Below are positions 9,920 through 19,526 of a stretch of DNA of 64,000 nt, piece by piece. Within the stretch, counting starts at the first letter, position 1. Each line of letters opens with the position of its first letter. Source of the DNA: Betaproteobacteria bacterium (GTDB lineage Bacteria > Pseudomonadota > Gammaproteobacteria > Burkholderiales > Ga0077523). Where the stretch lies: positions 36,312-100,311 of the forward strand of contig JANXYG010000069.1 of the NCBI GenBank assembly GCA_025350245.1, read 5' to 3'. Under the pieces are notes generated by a model. The model worked only from the letters and a program-made list of their open reading frames with translations, had not been told where the DNA came from and did no database searches. The position numbers and the translations under genes were made by a program.

Positions 9920-11197
9920 TCACCGTAAATGCCCCGGCAGCCAAGTCGTCAGCGGCGGGAAGAAGATGGTCAGCACCAGCACGGCGAATGCCCAGCCGAG
10001 GAACGGCAACACGTGCCACATCACCGGGCCGATGCGGATGCGGCCCACGCTCGACACCACGAACAGCAGCAAGCCGATCGGCGGGTGCATCAGGCCGATC
10101 ATCAGGTTGAGCACGACCACGGCGCCGAACTGGATCGGATCGATGCCGAGCTGGGCGCCGAGCGGGATCAGCACCGGCAGGAAGATGATCATCGCCGGCA
10201 GCGGCTCGATGATGCAGCCGATCAGCAGCAGGAAGCCGTTGATGATCAGCAGTACCACCGTCGGATTGGTGGACCAGCTCTGGATCGTGTCGACGACGGT
10301 GTTACTGATCTGGCTCTCGGCCACCAGCCAACTGAACGGCCCGGCCGCGGCGAGCAGGAACAGGATGACCGCGGCCGAACGCCCGGCTTCGTAGAGCAGT
10401 TTCGGCAATTCTTTTGCCTTCAGACCACGATAGATGAACAGGCTCACGAACAGCGCGTAGAACACCACGGCCACCGCGGCTTCGGTGTCAGTCAGCAACC
10501 CGAAGCGGATGCCGCCGATGACGATCACCGGCATCAGCAGCGCCCAGCCGGCGCGGCCGGTAGCCTTCGCCTTGCCGGCCCACGGCACCGGCGGCCGACT
10601 GGGGAAATCGCGCACCCGCGCCACGATCGAGCAGATCACCATGAAGCCGGCTGCGAGCAGCAGGCCCGGCACGATGCCGGCCATGAACAGCTTCACCACC
10701 GATTGCTGCGCGAGCTGCGCGTATACCACCATCGGGATGGAGGGCGGGATGATCGGCCCGAGCAGCGCGCCGGCGGCGATCACGGCGCCCGCGAAGCCGT
10801 CGCCGTAACCTTCCTTGCGCATGGCCGGGATGAGCGGCTTGCCGGTGGCGACAGCATCGGCCACCGCCGAACCCGAGACGCCCGCCATGATGAGATTGGT
10901 GAGGATCGACACGTGCCCGAGGCTGCCCTTCACGCGGCCGACAATGGCCTGCGCCCATTCGATCAGCCGCAGCGTGAGGCCGCCACGATTCATCAGCTCG
11001 CCGGCGAGAATGAACAACGGCACTTGCACCAGTGCGTAGGTGTCGACGCCGGCGATCATCGACAGCGGCATCATCGCCGGGTCGACGGCGTCGCCGCGAT
11101 ACTCGACCCCCAGCCAGGCCGCGAGGACCATCGAGAATCCGACGTCGAAACCGACGATCAGTGACAGCATGAAAGCGATGAACAGCAGCGGCAGCAT
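9920..11197 (-). CDS. dctM: TRAP transporter large permease (DctM)
   Basis: Multi-TM; VSGSAVADAVATGKPLIPAM, ALLGPIIPPSIPMVVYA motifs. Confidence 0.93.
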   Translation of the reverse strand: MLPLLFIAFMLSLIVGFDVGFSMVLAAWLGVEYRGDAVDPAMMPLSMIAGVDTYALVQVPLFILAGELMNRGGLTLRLIEWAQAIVGRVKGSLGHVSILTNLIMAGVSGSAVADAVATGKPLIPAMRKEGYGDGFAGAVIAAGALLGPIIPPSIPMVVYAQLAQQSVVKLFMAGIVPGLLLAAGFMVICSIVARVRDFPSRPPVPWAGKAKATGRAGWALLMPVIVIGGIRFGLLTDTEAAVAVVFYALFVSLFIYRGLKAKELPKLLYEAGRSAAVILFLLAAAGPFSWLVAESQISNTVVDTIQSWSTNPTVVLLIINGFLLLIGCIIEPLPAMIIFLPVLIPLGAQLGIDPIQFGAVVVLNLMIGLMHPPIGLLLFVVSSVGRIRIGPVMWHVLPFLGWAFAVLVLTIFFPPLTTWLPGHLR

Positions 11198-11202
11198 GGG
11201 CG

Positions 11203-11712
11203 TTATTCGCCTTCGGTTTGCAGGTGCCGCGGCGGCTCGCGGCCGGCCGCGCGAACCGCGATGCGCAACAACAGGAACAACGAGAGCAGGATGCACGAGA
11301 TGAACAGCGCCGCCGAGGGCCAGGCCTCGGATAGCACCGTGCCGAGACGCTCCTGGTTCTGCCCGATCTCGATCAGTCGCCAGCCGTTGAAGCCGATGAT
11401 CGCCGTCAACCCGAGCATCATCGCGTCGAACGCGTATTCGAGCACTCGCTGCACCGCCTTGGGCAGATGCGCGTCGATGAGATCGACCCGGATGTTGACG
11501 CCGCGCTTCACCGCCAGCGCGAAACCGACGAAAGTGAGCCAGACGAGCATGATGCGCGCGTAGGCGTCAGGCGCCGCGATCGGCAAGGTCACGAAGTGGC
11601 GGTCGACGAATTGCGAGGCGACGATGAAGGCGAGCGCGGCCACCAGCAATGCGACCAGCCCCTCGAGGACTCGCTCGACCAGATGCAGGGCTCGCTCGAA
11701 GGTGTCGATCAT
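11203..11712 (-). CDS. dctQ: TRAP transporter small permease (DctQ)
   Basis: Four TM helices, FVGFALAVKRGVNIRVDLIDAHLP, between dctM and dctP. Confidence 0.9.
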   Translation of the reverse strand: MIDTFERALHLVERVLEGLVALLVAALAFIVASQFVDRHFVTLPIAAPDAYARIMLVWLTFVGFALAVKRGVNIRVDLIDAHLPKAVQRVLEYAFDAMMLGLTAIIGFNGWRLIEIGQNQERLGTVLSEAWPSAALFISCILLSLFLLLRIAVRAAGREPPRHLQTEGE

Positions 11713-11849
11713 TTCAGTGCCCGCCAAGCTGCCCGCGTTCGTCGTGCGCCGGAACAGGATGGGCAGCATGCTTCCCGATCTCGAGTGCCAGTCTCGAGCG
11801 GGCGATGACGTACCGCATCAACTGCATCAAGCCGTACCCGCGGGTGTTG

Positions 11850-12842
11850 CTACTTTTGCGCGGACTTGATCTTCGCGACCAACCCGTCGGGCCAGACCTT
11901 GCCCTCGTAATTCTTGTAGACGTCCGCCCAGGCCTTCTCGAAGGCCGCGCGATCGGGCACCGTGTAGTCGATACCGGCCTTTTTCAGTTCCTCGAGGCCG
12001 CGCTTGTCCACTTCCTCGCCGATCTGCGTCGCGACCTTGCCGGCTTCCGCCGCCGCCCGTTTCAAGAGGGCCTGCTGTTCGGGCGTGAAGGTGTTCCATT
12101 TTCGCTCGGACACATGGAAGGCGCCCATGTCGTACACGTGGTCGGTAGCCGACCAGTACTTCGACACCTCGTGAAAGCGGAACGAGAGCGTCAGGTCGAA
12201 GCCGTTGTCCTGGCCGTCGACCTGGCCGCGCGAGAGCGCCATGTAGACCTCGTTCAGGCCCAGTGGCACCACCTTCACGCCGATCTTCTCGAACACGTCG
12301 CGGAAAATCGGAATCGGCGGAATGCGCAACCGCATGTCCTTCAGGTCTTCCGGTTTGCGGATCGGTCCGCGGGTGGTGACGAGCGCCCGTGGGCTGCGAT
12401 CGCCGGCCACCGCGAAGATGCGCACGCCGGATGCCTTGGCGCATTGCTCGAACAACTCGGCGAAGATCGGGCCGTTCAGCACCGCTTCGGCGGCGCGCTT
12501 GCTCTTGTAAAGGTAAGGCAGATAGTTGACGTTGAGCGGGCCGCAGCCCTTGACCTGACCGAGGTTGCCGGGCCCGAGATAGGCCATGTCGACCGTGCCG
12601 AGCTGCATGCCGGCGATCAACTGCTGAATGTCGCCGATCTGGCTGTCGGTGTAGACCTGAACCTTGATCGCGCCCTTCGACTCGGTGGCCACGACCTCGG
12701 CGAACTTCTCCATGCCTTTGTGCAGGTTGCTGCCGGACACGAACGGCGAGCCGAAACGCAGGTTGAGCGTTGCGGCGGCGGCTGGCGCGACGGCCACGAT
12801 GGCCAGCAGCGCCAGCGCGCCGGCCCTGAATCGACTCTTCAT
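11850..12842 (-). CDS. dctP: TRAP transporter substrate-binding protein (DctP family)
   Basis: Signal peptide; PEDLKDMRLRIPPIPIFRDVFEKIGVKVVPLGLNEVYMALSRGQVDGQDNG. Confidence 0.92.
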   Translation of the reverse strand: MKSRFRAGALALLAIVAVAPAAAATLNLRFGSPFVSGSNLHKGMEKFAEVVATESKGAIKVQVYTDSQIGDIQQLIAGMQLGTVDMAYLGPGNLGQVKGCGPLNVNYLPYLYKSKRAAEAVLNGPIFAELFEQCAKASGVRIFAVAGDRSPRALVTTRGPIRKPEDLKDMRLRIPPIPIFRDVFEKIGVKVVPLGLNEVYMALSRGQVDGQDNGFDLTLSFRFHEVSKYWSATDHVYDMGAFHVSERKWNTFTPEQQALLKRAAAEAGKVATQIGEEVDKRGLEELKKAGIDYTVPDRAAFEKAWADVYKNYEGKVWPDGLVAKIKSAQK

Positions 12843-12896
12843 GGAACCCCTTCCGAGATGGTGGCGCCGTTCGGACGCGGCGCGCACTGGTGAACG

Positions 12897-13328
12897 TTAC
12901 GGCTTGGCGAAATCGAAATCGATGACGAGGTAGCGGCGCCCGGTGAGATCCTTGGTCCTGGTCAACTTCTCGCCGTTGCGCTCGACCTCGAAAGTCCAGC
13001 GGCCCGAGGGCGGATTGATGAAGAAGAACGGCCCTTCGGTGTCGGCCTCGACCTGCGCTTCGCCCTTGATGTCGCGCAGGGTCACCCGCACCGGTCCGGT
13101 ATCGACGTGCTCGCCGCCGAGCGTGAAATGTATCTGCACCGGATAGCGGTTCGCCATCTGCTCGAACGCTTTCGCCGATTTGTCGGCGCCGCCGGTGATG
13201 TAATTGATGCCGGACTGCTTGTGCACCTTGATGCCGACGGCGGCCTCGTCGGCGACGGCGACGCCGGCCACCAGCGCGATCGCTGCCAACCCCGTCAGCA
13301 TTCCCTGCAACAACGAAACTGCACGCAT
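12897..13328 (-). CDS. Exported hypothetical protein
   Basis: Signal peptide MRAVSLLQGMLTGLAAIALVAGVAVA; rest of unknown function. Confidence 0.55.
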   Translation of the reverse strand: MRAVSLLQGMLTGLAAIALVAGVAVADEAAVGIKVHKQSGINYITGGADKSAKAFEQMANRYPVQIHFTLGGEHVDTGPVRVTLRDIKGEAQVEADTEGPFFFINPPSGRWTFEVERNGEKLTRTKDLTGRRYLVIDFDFAKP

Positions 13329-13510
13329 CTCGGCTCCCGAAGCTCGTACTGCAACGGCCGCGAGGTTAGCACTTCGCCCGCGCGAACTCCCGCTGCAGTG
13401 CGGCATGCGAGCGCTGCCCGGAAGCCGTTCCCGTTCGGCCCGGACGACGAGAGCGGTGGTCGTAAAAAAAACCGGCACCTGACCGGGTTCTCGAAACGCA
13501 ACGGATGCGC

Positions 13511-13819
13511 TCAATTCTGCTTGGCGTCACCGGCCGGCGGCGGTGCCTCGGCGGCTTTGCCGGCCTCGTCCTGCACCGGACAAAAGGCATCCATCGCTTC
13601 GTTGTGGCACCAGTGCGCGTTCATGTTGAAGTTGGCTTTCAGGCACTCGAACATGTAGTTGCCCATCTCGGTGGTCCAGTGGCAGTTCGCGTGCTTCACC
13701 TGGAAGCGCTCCATCTTGTTGGTCGGCTGCGGTGTGGCGGGTTCGGCGGCGGCAAAGACGATCGCCGGAAAGGCGATCAGCGCGGCCAGTACGGCCATCC
13801 GGGGAATGGTGCGGTTCAT
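13511..13819 (-). CDS. Small exported Cys/His-containing hypothetical protein
   Basis: Signal peptide; KHANCHWTTEMGNYMFECLKANFNMNAHWCHNEAMDAFCPV. Confidence 0.55.
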   Translation of the reverse strand: MNRTIPRMAVLAALIAFPAIVFAAAEPATPQPTNKMERFQVKHANCHWTTEMGNYMFECLKANFNMNAHWCHNEAMDAFCPVQDEAGKAAEAPPPAGDAKQN

Positions 13820-13860
13820 GCGGAAAGTCCTCTGGGTTCGTTGCGCGGGGGGATGGCCTC

Positions 13861-14024
13861 AGCACCACAGGGTTCCCCGAGGATGCTGCGCCCCCTCAAG
13901 GGGGAAGCCGTAGCGCAGCGCAGGCTGGGGGTGGGCGTGACAGCAGCACCACAGGGTTCCCCGAGGATGCTGCGCCCCCTCAAGGGGGAAGCCGTAGCGC
14001 AGCGCAGGCTGGGGGTGGGTGTCA
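13861..14024 (-). repeat. 3'-anchored repeat, tandem pair R2a/R2b (84-bp period)
   Basis: agcaccacagggttccccgaggatgctgcgccccctcaagggggaagccgtagcgcagcgcaggctgggggtggg present at 13861 and 13945. Confidence 0.95.
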
Positions 14025-14027
14025 CTC

Positions 14028-14666
14028 TCACTCCGCGTCCGGCTGCACCTGCGGCGCGGCCTTGCGAAAGGCCTCGACCTCGTTGCACGCGGCGTCGATG
14101 CGCACGATGGTCGGGAACGGCGTCAGGTCGACCGCGAAGCGCCGCGCGTTGGCCACCTGCGGCACCAGCGAGATGTCGGCGAATCCGGGCGTGTCACCAT
14201 GGCAGTAGCGGCCGGTGCGCGGGTCGTTCGCCAGCCGCGCCTCCAGCGCCTCGAAGCCGGTGATCACCCAATGGTGGTACCAGGCCGTCTTCTGCTCTTC
14301 GGTGACCTTCAGCGTATGGGTCAGGTAACGCAGCACGCGCAGGTTGTTGAGCGGATGGATTTCGCAGGCGATGATCAGCGCCAGCGAGCGGACGCGGTTG
14401 CGCTCGACCGGATCGGTGGGAATGATGCGCGGCTCGGGATGGGTCTCGTCGAGATACTGGATGATCGCGAGCGACTGATAGATCAGACTGCCGCCGTCGT
14501 CGAGCACCGGCACCAGCCCTTGCGAGTTGATCGCCGCGAACTCGGCCTCGAACTGCTGCCCCTTGCCGATATGCACCGATACATATTCATAGTCGAGGCC
14601 CTTGAGGGCGAGCGCGATGCGCACCCGGTAGGCGGCCGAACTGCGGTAGTAGCTGTAGAGCTTCAT
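14028..14666 (-). CDS. maiA: Maleylacetoacetate isomerase / zeta-class GST
   Basis: MKLYSYYRSSAAYRVRIALALKGLDYEYVSVHI zeta-GST signature (SSxxxRVRIAL). Confidence 0.88.
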   Translation of the reverse strand: MKLYSYYRSSAAYRVRIALALKGLDYEYVSVHIGKGQQFEAEFAAINSQGLVPVLDDGGSLIYQSLAIIQYLDETHPEPRIIPTDPVERNRVRSLALIIACEIHPLNNLRVLRYLTHTLKVTEEQKTAWYHHWVITGFEALEARLANDPRTGRYCHGDTPGFADISLVPQVANARRFAVDLTPFPTIVRIDAACNEVEAFRKAAPQVQPDAE

Positions 14667-14681
14667 CTCGGTTTCCCTTGG

Positions 14682-16085
14682 TCAACCTTCGAGCCGCAAC
14701 CGCAACTCGCGATAGCGCGCGAGCATGCCGGCCGCAGCGCACATTTCTTCGCTGTCGTTGAAGGCGGGCACACCCGCCTGCGCGAGCAGGTGAAACCACT
14801 CGGCCTTGCGCTCGAGCGTGCCCATCATCGAATGCATCATCGGAATCGGCGAATACTTCGCGATGCTGGCAATCGTGGCGACCACCGGTTCGGCGTCGAC
14901 CATGAACGGCACCACGTGGATCATCAGCACCACGTCGATGAGGCCGGGCACTTCCTCGAGCACGGCGCGCAGCGTGGCCTCGAAGCGCTCCGCACGCGCA
15001 TCGGCCAGCAGATCCACCGGGTTCGCCACCGCGGCCTCGGCCGGCAGTGCCGCTCGCAATCGCTGCGCCAGCGACTCGGGCAGATCGACCAGTTCCAGAC
15101 CTTCGAGCACCGCCTGGTCGGCGGCCAGCACGCCCGGACCACCGGCGTTGGAGACGATCAGCGCACGCGGCCCGATACCGTCCGGATGCGAGCCGAACAC
15201 CTTGCCCGCGAGCCGCAGGTGCCGCAGGCTCGCCACGCGCAGCAACCCGGCCGCGTCGCAGAAGGCATCGATCTCGGCGTCGCCGGCACCCTTGGCGCCG
15301 GTATGGCGCAGCGCCGCGCCACGGCCCTGATCGGTCCGTCCGCCGATCAGCGCCACGACCGGCTTCACCGCGACGACCCGACGAGCGACGGCGGCCAGCC
15401 GCTCGCGATTACCGATCGATTCGACGTACAGCAGGATCGCGCCGCATTGCGGATCGTCGCCGAGATAGTCGAGATAGTCGGCAAGATCGAGCTGCATGCC
15501 GTTGCCCACAGACACGATCGCGCCGAGCGGAATGCCGAAACCATGACTGGCGGCGATCATCTCCTCGGCGATCGCCCCCGACTGCGAGATCAGCGCCACC
15601 GGTCCGCCACGCGGAACATCCCGGAAGAATGTCGCCGCGAAGCGGAAATCGTCGTCCATCAGGTTGACCAGGCCCGCGCAGTTCGGCCCCGCCACCACCA
15701 GGTCGTTGTCGTGCACGATCTTCTGCAGCGCCGCGTCGCGCTCCAGGCCTTCTGGACCTGCCTCGGCAAAACCACCCGGCAGGATGAGCAGATTCACATG
15801 GCCGGTGGCCGCCGCCTCGCGCACCACGTCGAGGATGGCCTCGGGCTTCACCAGCACCGCCACCAGATCGGCAGGCGGATAGATCTCGCGCAACGACTGC
15901 ACCGCCCTGATGCCGTGGATCGTGCCGCCCTTGGGATTCACCGGGATCACCCGGCCGCGATAGCCGCAGACACGCAGGTTGCGCATCACCGCACCGCCGG
16001 AACTGGTGCTGCGATCACCGGCACCGACCACGGCGATGCTGTCCGGTCGGAAGAAATTCGCTATGCGCTTGTGCTCGATGGGCAT
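14682..16085 (-). CDS. NDP-forming acyl-CoA ligase-like protein (CoA-binding and succinyl-CoA ligase-like domains)
   Basis: FFRPDSIAVVGAGDRSTSSGGAVMRNL, RVIPVNPKG, GPNCAGLVNL, ALISQSGAIAEEMI. Confidence 0.85.
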   Translation of the reverse strand: MPIEHKRIANFFRPDSIAVVGAGDRSTSSGGAVMRNLRVCGYRGRVIPVNPKGGTIHGIRAVQSLREIYPPADLVAVLVKPEAILDVVREAAATGHVNLLILPGGFAEAGPEGLERDAALQKIVHDNDLVVAGPNCAGLVNLMDDDFRFAATFFRDVPRGGPVALISQSGAIAEEMIAASHGFGIPLGAIVSVGNGMQLDLADYLDYLGDDPQCGAILLYVESIGNRERLAAVARRVVAVKPVVALIGGRTDQGRGAALRHTGAKGAGDAEIDAFCDAAGLLRVASLRHLRLAGKVFGSHPDGIGPRALIVSNAGGPGVLAADQAVLEGLELVDLPESLAQRLRAALPAEAAVANPVDLLADARAERFEATLRAVLEEVPGLIDVVLMIHVVPFMVDAEPVVATIASIAKYSPIPMMHSMMGTLERKAEWFHLLAQAGVPAFNDSEEMCAAAGMLARYRELRLRLEG

Positions 16086-16187
16086 GTCAGTGCACGCCGG
16101 GCCGCCCCCAAGGGCACTGGCCCCCTGGAGGGGGAAGGCGCAGCGCAGCGCAGCCTGGGGGTGGGAGTTTCATGTCAGTGCACGCCG
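16083..16187. repeat. 17-bp direct repeats (catgtcagtgcacgccg) flanking element R3
   Basis: Identical 17-mers at 16083-16099 and 16171-16187. Confidence 0.95.
16100..16170 (-). repeat. 3'-anchored repeat, copy R3 (subtype B)
   Basis: ggccgcccccaagggcactggccccctggagggggaaggcgcagcgcagcgcagcctgggggtgggagttt. Confidence 0.9.
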
Positions 16188-16221
16188 TTGCCGCAACGAT
16201 CGGTGATGGCGATTCGAAGCA

Positions 16222-17346
16222 TCACGCGACCTCACCCCGCAGTCGCTGGCCGATGCGAAGCAACGCATCGGCAGCGCCGAAGCCGCCCGCCTTGGTCACC
16301 AGCCACAGCACCCGGTCATCGACCGCGAGGCGGGCGCAGGCGATGCCGGGCAACAATTCACCGGTCACGTCCAGCGCCGATCGGCCGGCCGCCCGCAGGA
16401 TCGCCATCGCGGTATCGCCGCCGGTGGCGACGATGGCACCGGTGCCGTCGACTCTTGCCGCCGCCAGCGCGTGGTCGGCAAGCCGCGCCGCCACTTCCAT
16501 GGCATCGGCCTCGGTACCATCGGCGGCGCGGGTTGCCGCGATGACGAAGTCACCATCGAGCGCCATGCCGTCCGCGACCGGTTCGCCGTTCGGCGCGAGC
16601 ACCACGCGGACACCGGCATTCGCCAGTTGCATGACCTGCTCGCGCGAGGATGCCGCGCGGGAGCCAACGATGTACACGATGCGGCCTTCGACGACCGCGG
16701 GTGACATCGGCTCACCGCCGGGCAGTGCGCGCGCAAGCGCTGCGGTCAGACCCGCCGAGCCGACCAGGAGCGGCGCCGCGCTCAGACGCACCGATGCCAG
16801 CACGGCGTCGAGATCGGCGTCGGTGCTCGCGTCGTGAATGACGGCATCGACACCGGTCGCCGCGAATGCGGCGGCGAGCGGTTGCTGTAAGGCCGGCGAC
16901 AGCGCGTCTTGCACGAATGCGGTTTCGGCGAGGGGAACGCCATCGACCAGGACGCAGCCGTCGACCACGGTCCTGCCCTGGTGCGGAAATGCGGGGGCGA
17001 CGATGGCTCGTCCTCGCCCCGACGCGTGCAGGGCCGCGACGGTTTCGCCGATGACGTTGCCGCGCAGCGTGGAGTCGATCTTCTTGACCACCACCGCGAA
17101 GCCCGCGCCGCCGAGCCGGCGGAAGGCGCTCTCGACCCGCGCCGCAGCCTGTGGCAGCGGCAGATGTCGCGACTCGGTGTTGACCGATACCACGCTCGCG
17201 TGCGCCACCTGGTGAGCATCGCAGTCGTCGGGTGAGGCGACGACGACGGTGACCAGGCCGCGGGACGCGAACGGCCCGGCCGCGTCCATGGCGCCGGTCA
17301 GGTCATCGGCGATGATCAGGACCCTTACCGGCGCGGTCTTCGACAT
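16222..17346 (-). CDS. Four-carbon acid sugar kinase family protein (DUF1537)
   Basis: VLIIADDLTGAMDAAGPFASRGL, KKIDSTLRGNVIGE, VPLAETAFVQDALSP, TGGDTA. Confidence 0.9.
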   Translation of the reverse strand: MSKTAPVRVLIIADDLTGAMDAAGPFASRGLVTVVVASPDDCDAHQVAHASVVSVNTESRHLPLPQAAARVESAFRRLGGAGFAVVVKKIDSTLRGNVIGETVAALHASGRGRAIVAPAFPHQGRTVVDGCVLVDGVPLAETAFVQDALSPALQQPLAAAFAATGVDAVIHDASTDADLDAVLASVRLSAAPLLVGSAGLTAALARALPGGEPMSPAVVEGRIVYIVGSRAASSREQVMQLANAGVRVVLAPNGEPVADGMALDGDFVIAATRAADGTEADAMEVAARLADHALAAARVDGTGAIVATGGDTAMAILRAAGRSALDVTGELLPGIACARLAVDDRVLWLVTKAGGFGAADALLRIGQRLRGEVA

Positions 17347-17375
17347 CGGACGACGGCCGCACCGCGACCGGCCGC

Positions 17376-17557
17376 ACCAAAGCGCTCCCCGAGGATGCTG
17401 CGCCCCCTGGGGGAAGCCGCAGCGCAGCGCAGGCTGGGGGTGGGGAACGAAGGGAACTGCGAAGCGAAGGGGCCCCGTCCACAGGGTCGCCCGAGGAACG
17501 GGGCGCCCCCTCCTGAGGGGGGAGCCGCAGCGCAGCGCAGGCTGGGGGTGGGCGTCA
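17376..17557 (-). repeat. Composite 3'-anchored repeat R4 (two units plus linker)
   Basis: Two aggctgggggtggg-ended units joined by gaacgaagggaactgcgaagcgaagggg; ends 2 nt from the pdxA stop. Confidence 0.9.
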
Positions 17558-17559
17558 AC

Positions 17560-18543
17560 TCACGCGGCGCGGTCGGCCATCATGCGGCCGTAGGCGATGG
17601 CGGCGCGCATGTTGGTGTGGTCGGCCTTGCCGGTCCAGGCGATGTCGAAGGCGGTGCCGTGATCGACCGACGTGCGCCGGATCGGCAGTCCGAGCGTGAT
17701 GTTGACCGTGGTGTCGAAGGCGATCAGCTTGGTGGGAATATGGCCCTGGTCGTGGTACTGCGCCACCACTAGGTCGAACTCGCCGCGCATGGCACGGTAG
17801 AACACCGTGTCGCCGGAGATCGGGCCGCGAGCGTCGATGCCTTCGGCCTGGGCCAGCGCGACACCGGCGTCGATCTGATCGATCTCCTCGCGGCCGAAAA
17901 TGCCGCCTTCGCCGCAATGCGGGTTCAGGCCGGCCACGGCAATGCGCGGGCTGGTCAGGCCGAGCGAGCGAAAGTGCTTCCAGCCGGCGCGAATCGTGTC
18001 GAGCACGCGCTGCGTGGTGGCGCGCTCGGTGGCGTTGCGCAAGCTTGTATGGGTGGTGACGTGGACGGCCGCCAGCTTGTCCGACGCCAGCAACATGAAC
18101 GACGACCTGGTGCCGGTGAGGGTCGCGAGCAGTTCGGTGTGGCCGTCGTAATGATGGCCGGCCGCATGCAGCGCCCCCTTGTTGAGCGGCGCGGTGACAA
18201 TCACGGCGATGTCACCGGCCAGTGCCAGCAAGACGGCCTTCTCGATGTAGCGATAGGCGGCTTCGCCACCGCCGGCGCTCAACTTGCCGTCGGTGATCTC
18301 GGCGTCACGGCTGGTAGGCACGTGGAACACCGGCACCGCGCCGTCGCGGGCGTCGTCGGCCTCATCGAAGCGCAGCGACGTGCCCAGCAGGCGGTCGGCG
18401 CGCGACAGCAGGTCACGATGACCGATGACCGCGGTGCGGGAACGGTCGGCGGGGCTCATGTCGGCCAGTGCCTTGACCGTGATCTCCGGGCCGATGCCGG
18501 AAGGATCGCCCATGGTGATGCCGATCATTGCTGCAGTGGTCAT
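17560..18543 (-). CDS. PdxA-family dehydrogenase (PdxA2-like)
   Basis: IGITMGDPSGIGPEITVKAL, VTAPLNKGALHAAGHHYDGHTELLA, GLNPHCGEGGIFGREE, SGDTVFYRAMRGEFDLVVAQYHDQGHIPTKL. Confidence 0.93.
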   Translation of the reverse strand: MTTAAMIGITMGDPSGIGPEITVKALADMSPADRSRTAVIGHRDLLSRADRLLGTSLRFDEADDARDGAVPVFHVPTSRDAEITDGKLSAGGGEAAYRYIEKAVLLALAGDIAVIVTAPLNKGALHAAGHHYDGHTELLATLTGTRSSFMLLASDKLAAVHVTTHTSLRNATERATTQRVLDTIRAGWKHFRSLGLTSPRIAVAGLNPHCGEGGIFGREEIDQIDAGVALAQAEGIDARGPISGDTVFYRAMRGEFDLVVAQYHDQGHIPTKLIAFDTTVNITLGLPIRRTSVDHGTAFDIAWTGKADHTNMRAAIAYGRMMADRAA

Positions 18544-18611
18544 GTGTGCGCTTGTCGCCAGCCAAGAATCAATCGAGGCCGGATTATAGCCACCGGGGCG
18601 CAGCGATCAGG

Positions 18612-19514
18612 TTACTGATCGGAAGCGAGGCGCGCGCGAACGTCATCGGCGGTTGCCAGCGATGAACCCATCGCATCGACGGCTTCAGCGGCGGCACGCA
18701 CCAGATCGACATTGGACGCCGTCGCGCCGAACGACACGTCTTCGAGGCCGACGCGGATGTGCCCGCCCTCGCTCACCACTCGCGGAATGAGCGCCAGCAC
18801 GTCGACCCCGAGCCCGCCCGCCATCCACTGGGCGCCCGGCGCGAGCTGGTCGAGCAGCTTGAGGTAGGCGGTGAGGGCATAGTCCTCAGGCGGAAAACCG
18901 AAGCTGTAGTCCGACGTGAACATGAAGCGATAGATCGGTGCCGGTGAACTCTCGCGCCAGTGCAGCGCCGCCCCCAGGCGCAAAAAGCCCGGTTCGTAGA
19001 TGGCATAGGAAGGATGGAACCCATGCCGGCGGGCCAGCGTGAGCGCATGCCGCACCGTCTGCTCGGCATTCTGGTAGACGAAACCGGGTTCGTCGCGCTG
19101 GATCTGGTCCCAGTGGGTGATGTTGCACGAGCCGGGATCCACGACGCCCCACTCCAGCAGATTCAGCCGTGCCAGTTGCTCGATGTGCGCGTAGCGGGTC
19201 TGCGCATCCAGCGGAACCAGTGAATCGCGACTGCCCGCGAACGGGATGGTGGGATACACGATCGCATCGACCTTGCTGCGGATGCCGCCGATGATGCGGG
19301 CGTACAGATCGGCATCGTCGCTCTGGCGGCCGGTGGCGGTGTCATAGGCATGCACGTGAACGATGGCGGCTCCCGCCTCGACGCAGGCGATGCCTTGTTC
19401 GACGATCTCGTCGACCGTGACCGGAATGCCCGGCTGCCGGTCGCGGCCCCAGGGGCCGTTGAGCGCGACTTCGAGCCACGTGGGGGATGCGGACTGCGGC
19501 GATGATTCAGTCAT
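18612..19514 (-). CDS. 3-keto-5-aminohexanoate cleavage family protein (BKACE, DUF849)
   Basis: LEVALNGPWGRDRQPGIPVTVDEI, AGAAIVHVHAYDTATGRQSDD, GGHIRVGLEDVSF. Confidence 0.9.
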   Translation of the reverse strand: MTESSPQSASPTWLEVALNGPWGRDRQPGIPVTVDEIVEQGIACVEAGAAIVHVHAYDTATGRQSDDADLYARIIGGIRSKVDAIVYPTIPFAGSRDSLVPLDAQTRYAHIEQLARLNLLEWGVVDPGSCNITHWDQIQRDEPGFVYQNAEQTVRHALTLARRHGFHPSYAIYEPGFLRLGAALHWRESSPAPIYRFMFTSDYSFGFPPEDYALTAYLKLLDQLAPGAQWMAGGLGVDVLALIPRVVSEGGHIRVGLEDVSFGATASNVDLVRAAAEAVDAMGSSLATADDVRARLASDQ

Positions 19515-19526
19515 GGCGTAAGCGGG

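Noticed and set aside
13861-14024. CRISPR-like tandem repeat
   Set aside because: Only two 84-bp units with no unique spacers; explained by the dispersed 3' repeat family
14019-16544. 841-aa plus-strand ORF
   Set aside because: Antisense shadow of the maiA and acyl-CoA ligase genes in GC-rich DNA; Arg/His/Asp-rich low-information translation without domain motifs
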